From Streptomyces lavendulae subsp. lavendulae (lineage in GTDB: Bacteria > Actinomycetota > Actinomycetes > Streptomycetales > Streptomycetaceae), in assembly GCF_002803845.1 (NCBI RefSeq), contig NZ_CP024985.1, positions 5,022,001 through 5,086,000 of the forward strand: a stretch of 64,000 nt of DNA, in the 5' to 3' direction. The position numbers and the translations under genes are program-made. Below are positions 52,942-61,180 of this stretch, piece after piece (position 1 is the stretch's first letter; every line of letters starts with the position of its first letter). The notes below the pieces were generated by a model, which did no database searches, had not been told where the DNA came from, and was given only the letters and a program-made list of their open reading frames with translations.

Positions 52942-55485
52942 CTACTCGGTCTTGATGGCGGTCAGCATGTTCAGCCGGGCGGCGCTGCGGGCCGGCCACA
53001 TGGCGGCCAGGACGCCGACCAGTCCGGCGAGGAGGAAGAAGATCCCGATCCGGTCGAAGGGGATCACCAGCTCGTAGCCCGGGACGGAGCCCGCGATGGT
53101 CCGGCCGCCGGCCCAGGCGAGGAAGACGCCGACGCCGATGCCGAGGACCGCGCCGAAGAGCGAGATGACCACGGCCTCCAGGCGGATCATGTTCTTGACC
53201 CGGCCGCGGTCGAGACCGACCGCCCGCAGCATGCCGATCTCCTGCTGGCGCTCGTAGACCGACATCGCGAGGGTGTTGATCACGCCGAGGACCGCGATGA
53301 TCAGCGCCATGCCGAGCAGGCCGTACATGATGTTCAGGGACGTGTTGATCATGCCGGCCATCTCGTTGCGCATGGCGGCCTTGTCGGAGACCTTGATGGC
53401 CGGGTTCTTGCCGAGGGCGTCGACGACGGCCTGCTGGCCCGCGGCGGAGGTGCCGCCGGAGACCTTGACGAGCACCTCGGGCAGGTACTGGGACTCGTTG
53501 TGCGCGGCCAGGATCCTGTTGTCGAGGACGTAGTCCTCCAGCTGGTCCTTGCCGTCGAACAGGGCGCCGACCTGGAGCTTGCCCTTCTCTCCGTCGTCGT
53601 ACTGGGCGTCGACGGTGGAGCCGACCGACAGGCCCCGCTTCTGCGCCTCCTTGGCGGAGACCATCAGCTTGCCCTGGCCGAGGGAGGCCAGGTCACCGGC
53701 GGTGGTCTTCACGTTCAGCACCGCGTCGAGGGCGGCCGGGTTGACGCCGCTCACGGTCCGGGAGTCGCCGCCGATCCGGACGATCTCCATCGTCTTCGGG
53801 GAGACGGCGGTGACGCCCTTGCCCTTCTCCAGGGCGGGGAGCACGGACTTGTCGAGGTTCATGCCCTCGCCGGCCATGGTGACCCGGTAGTCGGCCTTGA
53901 TGTTCTGGGTGCTGAGCCGGTCGACGGCCTGGCCGACGGTGATGCCGATGACCGACATCGCGGTGACCAGGGTGAGGCCGATGGTCAGCGACGCGGCGGT
54001 GACGGCGGTGCGGCGCGGGTTGCGGACCGCGTTCTGCGCGGCCAGCTTGCCGGAGACGCCGAACACCTTCTCCAGCAGCGGGCGGACCGCGGCGATGACC
54101 GGGCGCGACAGCATCGGCAGCAGTACGAACAGGCCGATGATCAGGAAGAACGCGCCGGCGGCGATGGTGGTGCGGCCGTCGCTCTTCTGGCCGGCGCCGA
54201 GCAGGACCACGCCGATGCCGATGACGGCCAGGACGCTGCCGATGATGTTGCGCAGCACCAGGGACTTCATGGTGGCGGGCAGGTGGACGCTGCCCATGGC
54301 GGCGACCGGGGCGATCTTGGCGGTCCGGCGGGCGGGCAGCCAGGCGGCCAGCATGGTCACGAGGACGCCGATGACCAGGGCGACGAGGACGGTCGCCGGG
54401 GCGATGATCAGCGAACCGGCCGGGATCTTGGCGTCGAAGAGCTCCATCGCGGAGCGCATGGCGACCGCGAGGCCGATGCCGCAGGCCAGGCCGATGACGG
54501 AGGAGACGAGGCCGACGACCCCGGCCTCGGCCAGGACCGAGCGCTTGACCTGGCCGCGGTTGGCGCCGACGGCGCGCAGCAGCGCCAGCTCCTTGGTGCG
54601 CTGGGCGACCAGCATGGTGAAGGTGTTGTAGATCAGGAAGATGCCGACGAAGAGGGAGACCCCGGCGAAGATCAGCAGGCCGGTGCTCATGCCGGACATG
54701 GCCCGCTCGATGTCCTTGGCCTGCTCGGCGGCCAGCGCGGCGCCGGTCTTGGCCTCGGCGGTCTTGGAGAGCAGCGGCTTGACGTCGGCGAGGATCTGGT
54801 CGGCGGTGGTGCCGGCCTTGGCGGAGATGGAGAGCTCGCGGTAGAAGCCGGGCTGGAGGTAGAGCTCCTGGGCGACCTTGGTGTCGAAGAGGACGAGGCT
54901 GCCGCCCGCGTTGACGGCGCCGTCCTCGGTGGTGAAGACGCCGGTGAGGGTGAACTCCCTGACCGGGCCGTTGGTGGCGACGCGGACCTTGTCGCCGACC
55001 TGGTACTCGCCCTTGGCGGCGCTGTCCTTGTCGAGGGCGATCTGGTCGTCCTTGACCGGTCCGGAGCCCTCCGTGAAGGTGTAGCGCGGGTCCTTGCCGT
55101 CCTTGACGGGGGCGAAGTTGGCACCGGCGTTGGCCCAGCCGCTGCCGATCAGCTTGCCGCTGCGGTCGCCGACGCCAGCGAAGCCCTGGACGCGGCCGGA
55201 GACCGTGTCGACCCCCTTGACGGCCTTGACCTTGTCGAGGGTCTGCTGGCCGATGCCGGGGTCGCCCTGCTTCTGGCCGTCCTCGCCGCGGGCGCGGCCG
55301 TAGTCGGTGACGGAGACCGCGACGCCCTCGTAGGACTTCGCGGACTGGTTGGACATGGCCTTGCTGAGCGTGTCGGTGAACACGAGGGTGCCGGAGACGA
55401 ACGCGACGCCGAGGGTGACGGCGAGCACCGTCATCAGCAGCCGGGCCTTGTGCGCGAGGACGTTGCGCAGGGCGGTACGGAACAT
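52942..55485 (-). CDS. ABC exporter permease (MacB/FtsX fold)
   Basis: Membrane permease of 847 aa with two FtsX-type halves, each with a large extracytoplasmic MacB-like domain. Conserved cytosolic loops are VAQRTKELALLRAVGANRGQ (near 290) and YERQQEIGMLRAVGLDRGR (near 750). It is homologous to the permease at 22846-25419 in size and topology. It lies 67 bases downstream of its ATPase on the minus strand and probably shares its transcript. The ATG at 55485 opens with an FtsX-like N-terminus (RTALRNVLAHKARLLMTVLA). The substrate is unknown. Confidence 0.93.
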   Translation of the reverse strand: MFRTALRNVLAHKARLLMTVLAVTLGVAFVSGTLVFTDTLSKAMSNQSAKSYEGVAVSVTDYGRARGEDGQKQGDPGIGQQTLDKVKAVKGVDTVSGRVQGFAGVGDRSGKLIGSGWANAGANFAPVKDGKDPRYTFTEGSGPVKDDQIALDKDSAAKGEYQVGDKVRVATNGPVREFTLTGVFTTEDGAVNAGGSLVLFDTKVAQELYLQPGFYRELSISAKAGTTADQILADVKPLLSKTAEAKTGAALAAEQAKDIERAMSGMSTGLLIFAGVSLFVGIFLIYNTFTMLVAQRTKELALLRAVGANRGQVKRSVLAEAGVVGLVSSVIGLACGIGLAVAMRSAMELFDAKIPAGSLIIAPATVLVALVIGVLVTMLAAWLPARRTAKIAPVAAMGSVHLPATMKSLVLRNIIGSVLAVIGIGVVLLGAGQKSDGRTTIAAGAFFLIIGLFVLLPMLSRPVIAAVRPLLEKVFGVSGKLAAQNAVRNPRRTAVTAASLTIGLTLVTAMSVIGITVGQAVDRLSTQNIKADYRVTMAGEGMNLDKSVLPALEKGKGVTAVSPKTMEIVRIGGDSRTVSGVNPAALDAVLNVKTTAGDLASLGQGKLMVSAKEAQKRGLSVGSTVDAQYDDGEKGKLQVGALFDGKDQLEDYVLDNRILAAHNESQYLPEVLVKVSGGTSAAGQQAVVDALGKNPAIKVSDKAAMRNEMAGMINTSLNIMYGLLGMALIIAVLGVINTLAMSVYERQQEIGMLRAVGLDRGRVKNMIRLEAVVISLFGAVLGIGVGVFLAWAGGRTIAGSVPGYELVIPFDRIGIFFLLAGLVGVLAAMWPARSAARLNMLTAIKTE

Positions 55486-55552
55486 GGGGATCTCAGTCCT
55501 GGGGCTGGAAGTCTGTGCGGAGGGCTGTGGGGAGCCGCCGGGCGGCCCCGCT

Positions 55553-56329
55553 TCAGCTGGTACGGCCCTTGGCGTCGAAGGCCTTCATCCGGTCGAGCAC
55601 GCCGTCGGCGGTGGGCTCGCGCATCTCGTCGACGATGGCGCCGTCGGCGAGGAAGATGACGCGGTCCGCGTAGGAGGCGGCGACCGGGTCGTGGGTGACC
55701 ATCACGACGGTCTGGCCGAGCTCGCGGACCGAGTTGCGCAGGAAGCCGAGGACCTCGGCACCGGAGCGGGAGTCGAGGTTTCCGGTGGGCTCGTCGCCGA
55801 AGATGATCTCGGGGCGGGAGGCCAGGGCGCGGGCGACCGCCACGCGCTGCTGCTGGCCGCCGGAGAGCTGCGTGGGGCGGTGGGAGAGGCGCTCGGAGAG
55901 ACCGACCATGGCGATCACGGTGTCCAGCCACTGGCGGTCGGGCTTGCGGCCGGCGATGTCCATCGGGAGGGTGATGTTTTCCAGGGCGGTCAGGGTCGGC
56001 AGCAGGTTGAACGCCTGGAAGATGAAGCCGATCTTGTCCCGGCGCAGCTGGGTCAGCTGCTTGTCCTTGAGGGAGCCGAGCTCGGTGTCGCCGATGCGGA
56101 CCGAGCCGCCGGAGAAGGTGTCCAGCCCGGCGACGCAGTGCATCAGGGTGGACTTGCCGGAGCCGGACGGGCCCATGATCGCGGTGAACTGACCCTGCGC
56201 GAAGTCGACGGAGACGTTGTTCAGCGCGACCACCTGGGTTTCGCCCTGGCCGTACACCTTCGAGAGCTGGGTGGCGCGGGCGGCCACTGCCTGGGAGGTG
56301 TGGTGCGGGGCGTAGTTCATGGCGGTCAC
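55553..56329 (-). CDS. ABC exporter ATP-binding protein (MacB/LolD type)
   Basis: Cytosolic ATPase of 258 aa. Walker A GPSGSGKST, FIFQAFNLLPTLTALENI, signature LSGGQQQRVAVARAL, Walker B IIFGDEPTGNLDS and H-loop VTHDPVAASYADRV are nearly identical to those of the subunit at 22061-22849, so the two arose by duplication. GTG at 56329 is chosen because AGGAG lies six bases before it; an ATG three codons later is the alternative. It is the first gene of a two-gene exporter operon. Confidence 0.94.
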   Translation of the reverse strand: MTAMNYAPHHTSQAVAARATQLSKVYGQGETQVVALNNVSVDFAQGQFTAIMGPSGSGKSTLMHCVAGLDTFSGGSVRIGDTELGSLKDKQLTQLRRDKIGFIFQAFNLLPTLTALENITLPMDIAGRKPDRQWLDTVIAMVGLSERLSHRPTQLSGGQQQRVAVARALASRPEIIFGDEPTGNLDSRSGAEVLGFLRNSVRELGQTVVMVTHDPVAASYADRVIFLADGAIVDEMREPTADGVLDRMKAFDAKGRTS

Positions 56330-56785
56330 GGAGGACTCCTGTCGAGCGGCTGCTGCGGTGGGGGTGGGACCCTTCCATCCTCACCGCGGCGACGGCGCCG
56401 GGGATCAGCCGCGGTGCCCGTTCTCCGGCCCACTGGAGTCTGACCGCGAGCGCCCGCGCCTCCTCCTCTGGTATGACGGCACCCCTGAGGGCCGGCCGGG
56501 TCGGGGGCGCGGGCGGGGGCGTACCCGGGGGCGCGGTCGGGGGCGTGGTCAGGGGGTGGCCCGGGGTGGCGGACGGGGTGGCGCGGGGCAGCGAAATTAC
56601 GTCATTCCCGGGGCGGGCGAGAGCGTTGCCCGGAACGGTGCCGACCGTGACTTATCGACCCTGACGCTCCCTCAATCACCAATAAAATCAGACAACATCG
56701 GATAGAAGGCCGTCTGGTCGACAGAGGGATCCGGATAGGCTCGCCACAGCGTTCAAGGCTTTTCCACGGGGGCCCGCTGCGCCTT
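56330..56785. other. Intergenic region, ABC operon / bldA promoter
   Basis: A 456-base gap between the divergent ABC operon and bldA. It contains a G-rich stretch (about 56498-56586) with repeated CGGGGGCG units, an AT-richer segment near 56660-56705, and TAGGCT at 56736-56741, which is well placed as a -10 for bldA. No credible protein frame is seen. Confidence 0.5.
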
Positions 56786-56867
56786 GCCCGGATGGTGGAA
56801 TGCAGACACGGCGAGCTTAAACCTCGCTGGCCCTCGGGCCGTGCCGGTTCGAGTCCGGCTCCGGGCA
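56786..56867 (+). tRNA. bldA: tRNA-Leu (UAA), the bldA tRNA
   Basis: Class II tRNA of 82 bases. The acceptor stem GCCCGGA pairs with TCCGGGC and a discriminator A; the anticodon stem GCGAG/CTCGC encloses CTTAAAC with anticodon TAA. A variable arm and the T-loop GTTCGAGTC follow. CCA is not encoded. This is the only type of tRNA able to read UUA, and its loss in Streptomyces gives the bald phenotype because developmental and secondary-metabolism genes carry TTA codons. At least two genes in the window contain one. Confidence 0.95.
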
Positions 56868-56890
56868 CTTCCGCAGCCGTCCCCGTTATT

Positions 56891-56916
56891 CGCGGCGCTC
56901 CGCCGCGTCCTCTTCT
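56891..56916 (+). terminator. Terminator after bldA
   Basis: A 7-bp GC stem (CGCGGCG with CGCCGCG, CTC loop) followed by the T-rich TCCTCTTCT, starting 24 bases past the tRNA; a classical intrinsic terminator. Confidence 0.7.
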
Positions 56917-57003
56917 AAGATCCTCCTCCAGCAGTAGGGTGCTTTCTTTGCGAGCACATTACTCTTGTGGCAAGGCTGCGCACGGTGGCCAAGGAGGAGT
57001 GAG

Positions 57004-57858
57004 ATGAGGAGCAGCAACCCGGTCTTCTCGCGACGGGGGTTCAGCCGCGACAACGGCGGCTACGCGGGCTTCGAGGCGCAGCACGCGCAGGCCGGGACCG
57101 CGACCAACCCGTACGCGACGAATCCTTACGCCACCGACCCGACGACCGGCATGCCGGCGGCGCCGGTCCGCGGCAACGCCATGACGATCGACGACGTCGT
57201 GAGCCGTACGGCCATGACGCTCGGCACCCTGATCGTGACGGCGACGCTGGCCTGGATCACGCTTCCCGTCGACCCGGCGAACGTCAACAAGTCGTACGGC
57301 TTCGCCGTCGGCGCGGCGCTCGTCGCGTTCGTCCTCGCGATGATCCAGAACTTCAAGCGCAAGCCGTCCCCCGCGCTGATCCTGGGCTACGCGGCCTTCG
57401 AGGGCGTCTTCCTCGGCGTCATCAGCATGGTGACCAGCACCTACATCAGCCCCGGCGTGGTCGTCCAGGCCGTGCTCGGCACGATGTGCGTCTTCGCCGC
57501 GGTGCTCTTCGCGTACAAGATGCGCTGGATCCGCGTCACCCGCCGCTTCACCGGCTTCGTGATGGCCGCGGCCCTCGGCTTCGTCCTGCTGATGCTGGCG
57601 AACACCCTGTTCGCCGTGTTCGGCGGCGGTGACGGCCTCGGCTTCCGCAGCGGCGGCCTCGGCATCGTCTTCGGTCTCCTCGGCGTCGTCCTCGGCGCCT
57701 GCTTCCTCGCCATGGACTTCAAGCAGGTCGAGGACGGCGTGACCTACGGCGCCCCGCGCGAGGAGTCCTGGCTGGCGGCCTTCGGCCTCACCCTGACCCT
57801 GGTGTGGATCTACCTGGAGCTGCTGCGCCTCTTCCAGATCCTCTCCGGCGACGACTAG
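57004..57858 (+). CDS. Bax inhibitor-1/YccA family membrane protein
   Basis: Membrane protein of 284 aa. A soluble Asn/Tyr/Ala-rich N-tail (about 1-60) with the repeated block NPYAT is followed by seven hydrophobic helices (first at about 70-88). Conserved UPF0005/BI-1 features include SPALILGYAAFEGVFLGVIS and, near the end, FLAMDFKQVEDG, where acidic residues form the pH-sensing pair in BI-1 channels. AAGGAGG lies ideally before the ATG. Bacterial members leak Ca2+ in a pH-dependent manner; their role in Streptomyces is unknown. A strong hairpin follows. Confidence 0.92.
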   Translation: MRSSNPVFSRRGFSRDNGGYAGFEAQHAQAGTATNPYATNPYATDPTTGMPAAPVRGNAMTIDDVVSRTAMTLGTLIVTATLAWITLPVDPANVNKSYGFAVGAALVAFVLAMIQNFKRKPSPALILGYAAFEGVFLGVISMVTSTYISPGVVVQAVLGTMCVFAAVLFAYKMRWIRVTRRFTGFVMAAALGFVLLMLANTLFAVFGGGDGLGFRSGGLGIVFGLLGVVLGACFLAMDFKQVEDGVTYGAPREESWLAAFGLTLTLVWIYLELLRLFQILSGDD

Positions 57859-57902
57859 CCGGACCGCCCGCAGGCACCGCGCCACGGGCACGGCACAGCA
57901 CG

Positions 57903-57941
57903 GGGAAGGCCCCGCGAGCGGACCGCTCGCGGGGCCTTCCC
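57903..57941. terminator. Terminator after the BI-1 gene
   Basis: A perfect 18-bp inverted repeat (GGGAAGGCCCCGCGAGCG) with a GAC loop between convergent genes. Confidence 0.85.
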
Positions 57942-57973
57942 GCGTGTGGTGGAGGAGGTGGAGGTGGACGGAC

Positions 57974-58204
57974 TCAGCCGAACCGGCGTGCGGCTCTGCG
58001 CAGGTCGTACTCGTGGATGATCGCCTTGGCCTGGCCGTACGAGAGTTCGTGCGCGCCGCGCAGCCAGCTGACCTTCTCCTCGAACCGGTGGAGGGAGGGC
58101 CCCTCGTCGACGGTGCGGAGCCAGTCGGAGATCTCACGACCGGTGGTCCGGTGGATTCTGTCGATCATGTTGCGGTGGGTCTGCTCGGAGAACTCTACGG
58201 ACAT
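57974..58204 (-). CDS. Small DUF4287-like protein
   Basis: Small soluble protein of 76 aa, mostly helical. It opens VEFSEQTHRNMIDRIHRTTG and contains REISDWLRTVDEGPSLHRFEEKVSWLR and a C-terminal YGQAKAIIHEYDLRRAARR. This layout matches DUF4287 proteins, which are widespread in Streptomyces and of unknown function. The ATG at 58204 has GGAGG upstream. It stands alone and converges with the BI-1 gene. Confidence 0.85.
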   Translation of the reverse strand: MSVEFSEQTHRNMIDRIHRTTGREISDWLRTVDEGPSLHRFEEKVSWLRGAHELSYGQAKAIIHEYDLRRAARRFG

Positions 58205-58305
58205 GGGCGCCTCCGGGGGTCTCGCCGTGCTGTTCCCTTCACGTCACCGTGCCGGAGAGTTCGCCCATTGGCAATGGTGCCGTGGCGGCGCGTAGGGTCG
58301 GCCGC

Positions 58306-58653
58306 GTGCTTGATACTTCGCCCCTGACGGACGCCGTGGAACGTTTCGCCGACCGGCTGCGGGCCGCCCCGCAGAGCCGCCTCCAGCGCGGGGCCGCCGC
58401 CGAGGCGCTCGACCTGGCCCGGGAGCTCGCCCTGCGGGCGCAGCGGCTGGAGGACCCCTCGGGACGGGCTCCGGAGCGGCTCGTGCCGGACGCGGGCGTC
58501 TTCGTCGTGGGGGACCAGGTGGCGGTGGCCGGGCTGGACCTCGCCGTGGCGCTGGGCGCGCTGCGGGACGGGGAGAACGCGAAGGCCCCGTCCGAGATGC
58601 TGGACGAGGCCGTGGCGCTGGTGGAGCGGGCGGAAGTCAGAGCGATGCGATGA
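58306..58653 (+). CDS. Conserved hypothetical protein
   Basis: Soluble protein of 115 aa, almost entirely alpha-helical (TDAVERFADRLRAAPQSRLQ; AEALDLARELALRAQRLED; EMLDEAVALVERAEV), with a short central strand region VFVVGDQVAVAG. I do not recognise a domain. GTG at 58306 is chosen because the helical fold begins there; the ribosome site is weak and the promoter is probably the divergent region with the DUF4287 gene. Its last 17 bases overlap the convergent gene that follows. Confidence 0.7.
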   Translation: MLDTSPLTDAVERFADRLRAAPQSRLQRGAAAEALDLARELALRAQRLEDPSGRAPERLVPDAGVFVVGDQVAVAGLDLAVALGALRDGENAKAPSEMLDEAVALVERAEVRAMR

Positions 58654-59449
58654 CGCGGTCCGCGAGGATGTAGACGTTGCTGTCGGGGTCCTCGGAGTCA
58701 CCGCAGGAGAAGGTCAGCGCGTAGGCGCCGGAGATGCCCGAGCCGCCGAGCAGGACGGGCGCCGTGCCCGAACGCAGGGCCTCCGCGAGGCGCTCCGCCG
58801 TCTCCCGGTGGCCCGGGGTCATGCACAGCGTGGTGCCGTCCGTGAAGACGTACACGTCCAGGGTGCCCAGGGGGCCCGGACGGACGTCCGCGAGGGCCGT
58901 ACGGGCCTCCGCGAGCTCCTCCAGGCGGTTGACCGTGCGCTCGTGGTCGGCGCCCGGGTGCGACTGGACCGGGACGAAGTCGGGGTGCGACGGGTGGCGC
59001 CGGCGGGCCGCGGCCAGTTCGGCCGAATCCTCCGGGTACTCGTCGGCGAGGTCGTCGCCCAGGACCGGCTCCAGGCCGACCATGTCCGCCTGCCGGGGCA
59101 GGAAGACCGGGCCGTCCTCGCCGAGGCCGGGCAGGCCGCCCAGCAGCGAGGGGGCGTCGGCGGCGTCGCGGGCCTCCTGCGCGGCCCAGAAGGCCCGCGC
59201 CTCGGCCAGCTCGCGCTCGCGCTCCTCGGCGAGTGCCTCGGCCACGGCGGCTCGTATCTCCGCGGCGGGGGAGGCCCCGGCCGTGCGGGCGTGGGGGACG
59301 GTCACGGCACACGGGTGTGCCGACACCGTCAGCTCACCGCGCAGGGCCGTGACCTGCTTGCGCAGTCCGTGGACGGCGTGCAGCGCAGCAGCGCCCACGG
59401 CCGTGGCAGCGGCCGTGGTCAGCAGCAGGGCAAGAGACATGGCGCTCAC
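58637..59449 (-). CDS. Hypothetical membrane-anchored protein
   Basis: Protein of 270 aa with one N-terminal hydrophobic helix (SLALLLTTAAATAVGAAAL, about 5-23). A charged helical stretch (EIRAAVAEALAEERERELAEA), an acidic linker, and a C-terminal alpha/beta domain (VYVFTDGTTLCMTPGHRETAERLAEAL; GISGAYALTFSCGDSEDP) follow. No known family is recognised. GTG at 59449 is chosen for AGGAG seven bases upstream. It overlaps the convergent hypothetical gene by 17 bases. The N-terminal helix may anchor a cytosolic domain. Confidence 0.75.
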   Translation of the reverse strand: MSAMSLALLLTTAAATAVGAAALHAVHGLRKQVTALRGELTVSAHPCAVTVPHARTAGASPAAEIRAAVAEALAEERERELAEARAFWAAQEARDAADAPSLLGGLPGLGEDGPVFLPRQADMVGLEPVLGDDLADEYPEDSAELAAARRRHPSHPDFVPVQSHPGADHERTVNRLEELAEARTALADVRPGPLGTLDVYVFTDGTTLCMTPGHRETAERLAEALRSGTAPVLLGGSGISGAYALTFSCGDSEDPDSNVYILADRVIASL

Positions 59450-59815
59450 TGACTAACTCCTGATTGATTCGATCCCCCGACTTCCTACATCAGCTTGTCC
59501 TGTGCTGGGAATGGCGTGCAGTGCATTACGTCATGAATTGGACAGGTCTTTCGGCCTGGCGGCCTCGGGGGGATAGCGTCTGACCTGGGCAAATACCGAT
59601 CCCCCAGGACAAAGGTCACATCCTGGGGGAGATTCGGTCACAGGTCGGCCGCGACCGGATTAGATTCGACGTCAGTACAGCGCATGGATCTAGAGGATCC
59701 CTTGCGGGGCCTGGGGGCCCGCGCTGGGGCCGTACCGAACCCTCACCCTCCGCTACGGCCGGCGGCGGTCCGGGACCGGTACGGCCGACATCGGCTCAGC
59801 CGCTCGTGGACGCGC
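59450..59815. other. Intergenic region before thiolase 3' end, with hairpin
   Basis: A 366-base gap. It contains a 10-bp inverted repeat TCCCCCAGGA / TCCTGGGGGA (59600-59609 and 59621-59630, 11-base loop) that may end thiolase transcription. TAGATT (about 59661-59666) is an isolated -10-like hexamer on the plus strand. The rest shows no gene. Confidence 0.5.
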
Positions 59816-61036
59816 TCAGCTCAGCCGCTCGATGACCATGGCCATGCCCTGGCCGCCGCCCACGCACATCGTCTCCAGACCGAACTGCTTGTCGTGGAAC
59901 TGCAGGCTGTTGATCAGAGTGCCGGTGATGCGGGCGCCGGTCATCCCGAACGGGTGACCGACGGCGATGGCGCCGCCGTTGACGTTCAGCTTCTCCAGGG
60001 GGATCCCCAGGTCCCGGTAGGAGGGGATGACCTGGGCCGCGAAGGCCTCGTTGATCTCGAACAGGTCGATGTCGCCGACGGTCAGCCCGGCCCGCTTCAG
60101 GGCCTGCTTGGACGCCTCGACCGGGCCGAGGCCCATGATCTCCGGGGAGAGGCCCGTGACGCCGGTGGACACGATCCGCGCCAGCGGGGTCAGGCCCAGC
60201 TCCCGCGCCTTGGTGTCGCTCATGATGACCAGCGCCGCGGCGCCGTCGTTCAGCGGGCAGCAGTTGGCGGCCGTGATCAGGCCGTCGGGACGGAAGACGG
60301 GCTTCAGGCCCGAGACGCCCTCCATGGTCACGCCGGCGCGCGGGCCGTCGTCGGTCGAGACGACCGTGCCGTCCGGCGTGGTGACCGGGGTGATCTCGCG
60401 GGCCCAGAAGCCGTTCTTGATGGCCTCCTCGGCCAGGTTCTGGGAGCGGACGCCGAACTCGTCCATGTCCTGACGGGTCACGCCCTTGAGGCGGGCCAGG
60501 TTCTCGGCGGTCTGCCCCATCGCGATGTACGCGTCCGGGATCAGACCGTCCTCGCGCGGGTCGTGCCAGGAGGAGCCCTCGCTCTGCGCGACGGCGGCCG
60601 TACGGGCCTCGGCGTCGGCGAACAGCGGGTTGTGGGTGTCCGGCAGGCCGTCCGAGGAGCCCTTGGCGAAGCGGGAGACCATCTCGACGCCCGCGGAGAT
60701 GAAGACGTCGCCCTCGCCCGCCTTGATGGCGTGCAGCGCCATGCGGGAGGTCTGGAGCGAGGAGGAACAGTAACGGGTGATCGTGGTGCCGGGCAGGAAG
60801 TCCATGCCCATCTGCACCGCCACGATGCGGCCCAGGTTGTGGCCCTGCTCGCCGCCGGGGAGACCGCAGCCGAGCATCAGGTCGTCGATCTCGCGCGGGT
60901 CCAGCTCGGGGATCTTGGCGAGGGCGGCCTGGATGATCGTCGCGGTCAGGTCGTCCGGCCGCACGTCCTTGAGGGACCCCTTGCCGGCGCGCCCGATGGG
61001 AGAGCGGGCGGTGGAAACGATGACGGCTTCGGGCAT
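59816..61036 (-). CDS. Acetyl-CoA C-acyltransferase (thiolase)
   Basis: Cytosolic thiolase of 406 aa joining or cleaving acyl-CoA and acetyl-CoA. The active-site nucleophile is Cys90 in ITRYCSSSLQT. The catalytic His is in NVNGGAIAVGHPFGMTGAR and the second Cys in CVGGGQGMAM. FEINEAFAAQVIPSYRDLGIP is the conserved CoA-side block. The length fits both the biosynthetic and the degradative type, so direction is not settled; the sequence is closer to FadA-like beta-oxidation enzymes. GGAG precedes the ATG at 61036. It follows the SGNH gene on the same strand but a hairpin lies between. Confidence 0.93.
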   Translation of the reverse strand: MPEAVIVSTARSPIGRAGKGSLKDVRPDDLTATIIQAALAKIPELDPREIDDLMLGCGLPGGEQGHNLGRIVAVQMGMDFLPGTTITRYCSSSLQTSRMALHAIKAGEGDVFISAGVEMVSRFAKGSSDGLPDTHNPLFADAEARTAAVAQSEGSSWHDPREDGLIPDAYIAMGQTAENLARLKGVTRQDMDEFGVRSQNLAEEAIKNGFWAREITPVTTPDGTVVSTDDGPRAGVTMEGVSGLKPVFRPDGLITAANCCPLNDGAAALVIMSDTKARELGLTPLARIVSTGVTGLSPEIMGLGPVEASKQALKRAGLTVGDIDLFEINEAFAAQVIPSYRDLGIPLEKLNVNGGAIAVGHPFGMTGARITGTLINSLQFHDKQFGLETMCVGGGQGMAMVIERLS

Positions 61037-61152
61037 CGGGACTCCAAGGGGTGCGTCGTTGCGGGACCGCATGCGAAGTTACCGCTCCGTACGGTCGAGG
61101 TCACCGGCCTGGACATGTGACGCCTCCCTCTTTTTGGGGCGGCTTCGCCTCC

Positions 61153-61174
61153 GGGGCGCCGATGCCGGCGCCCC
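61153..61174 (-). terminator. Hairpin after the SGNH hydrolase gene
   Basis: A 9-bp stem GGGGCGCCG / CGGCGCCCC with a 4-base loop, six bases past the SGNH stop on the minus strand, and with further complementarity outside it. Confidence 0.6.
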
Positions 61175-61180
61175 TTCGGC

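Noticed and set aside
59689..59701. TCTAGAGGATCCC, identical to part of common cloning-vector polylinkers
   Set aside because: Only 13 bases match, the flanks continue as ordinary Streptomyces-like DNA, and no vector, marker or primer sequence is near. Most likely chance.
59684..61120. Long plus-strand frame of 478 codons opposite the thiolase gene, with a TAGATT hexamer before it
   Set aside because: Its composition is the mirror image of the thiolase reading frame, rich in Gly/Val/Arg without domains. High-GC codon bias produces such antisense frames throughout the window.
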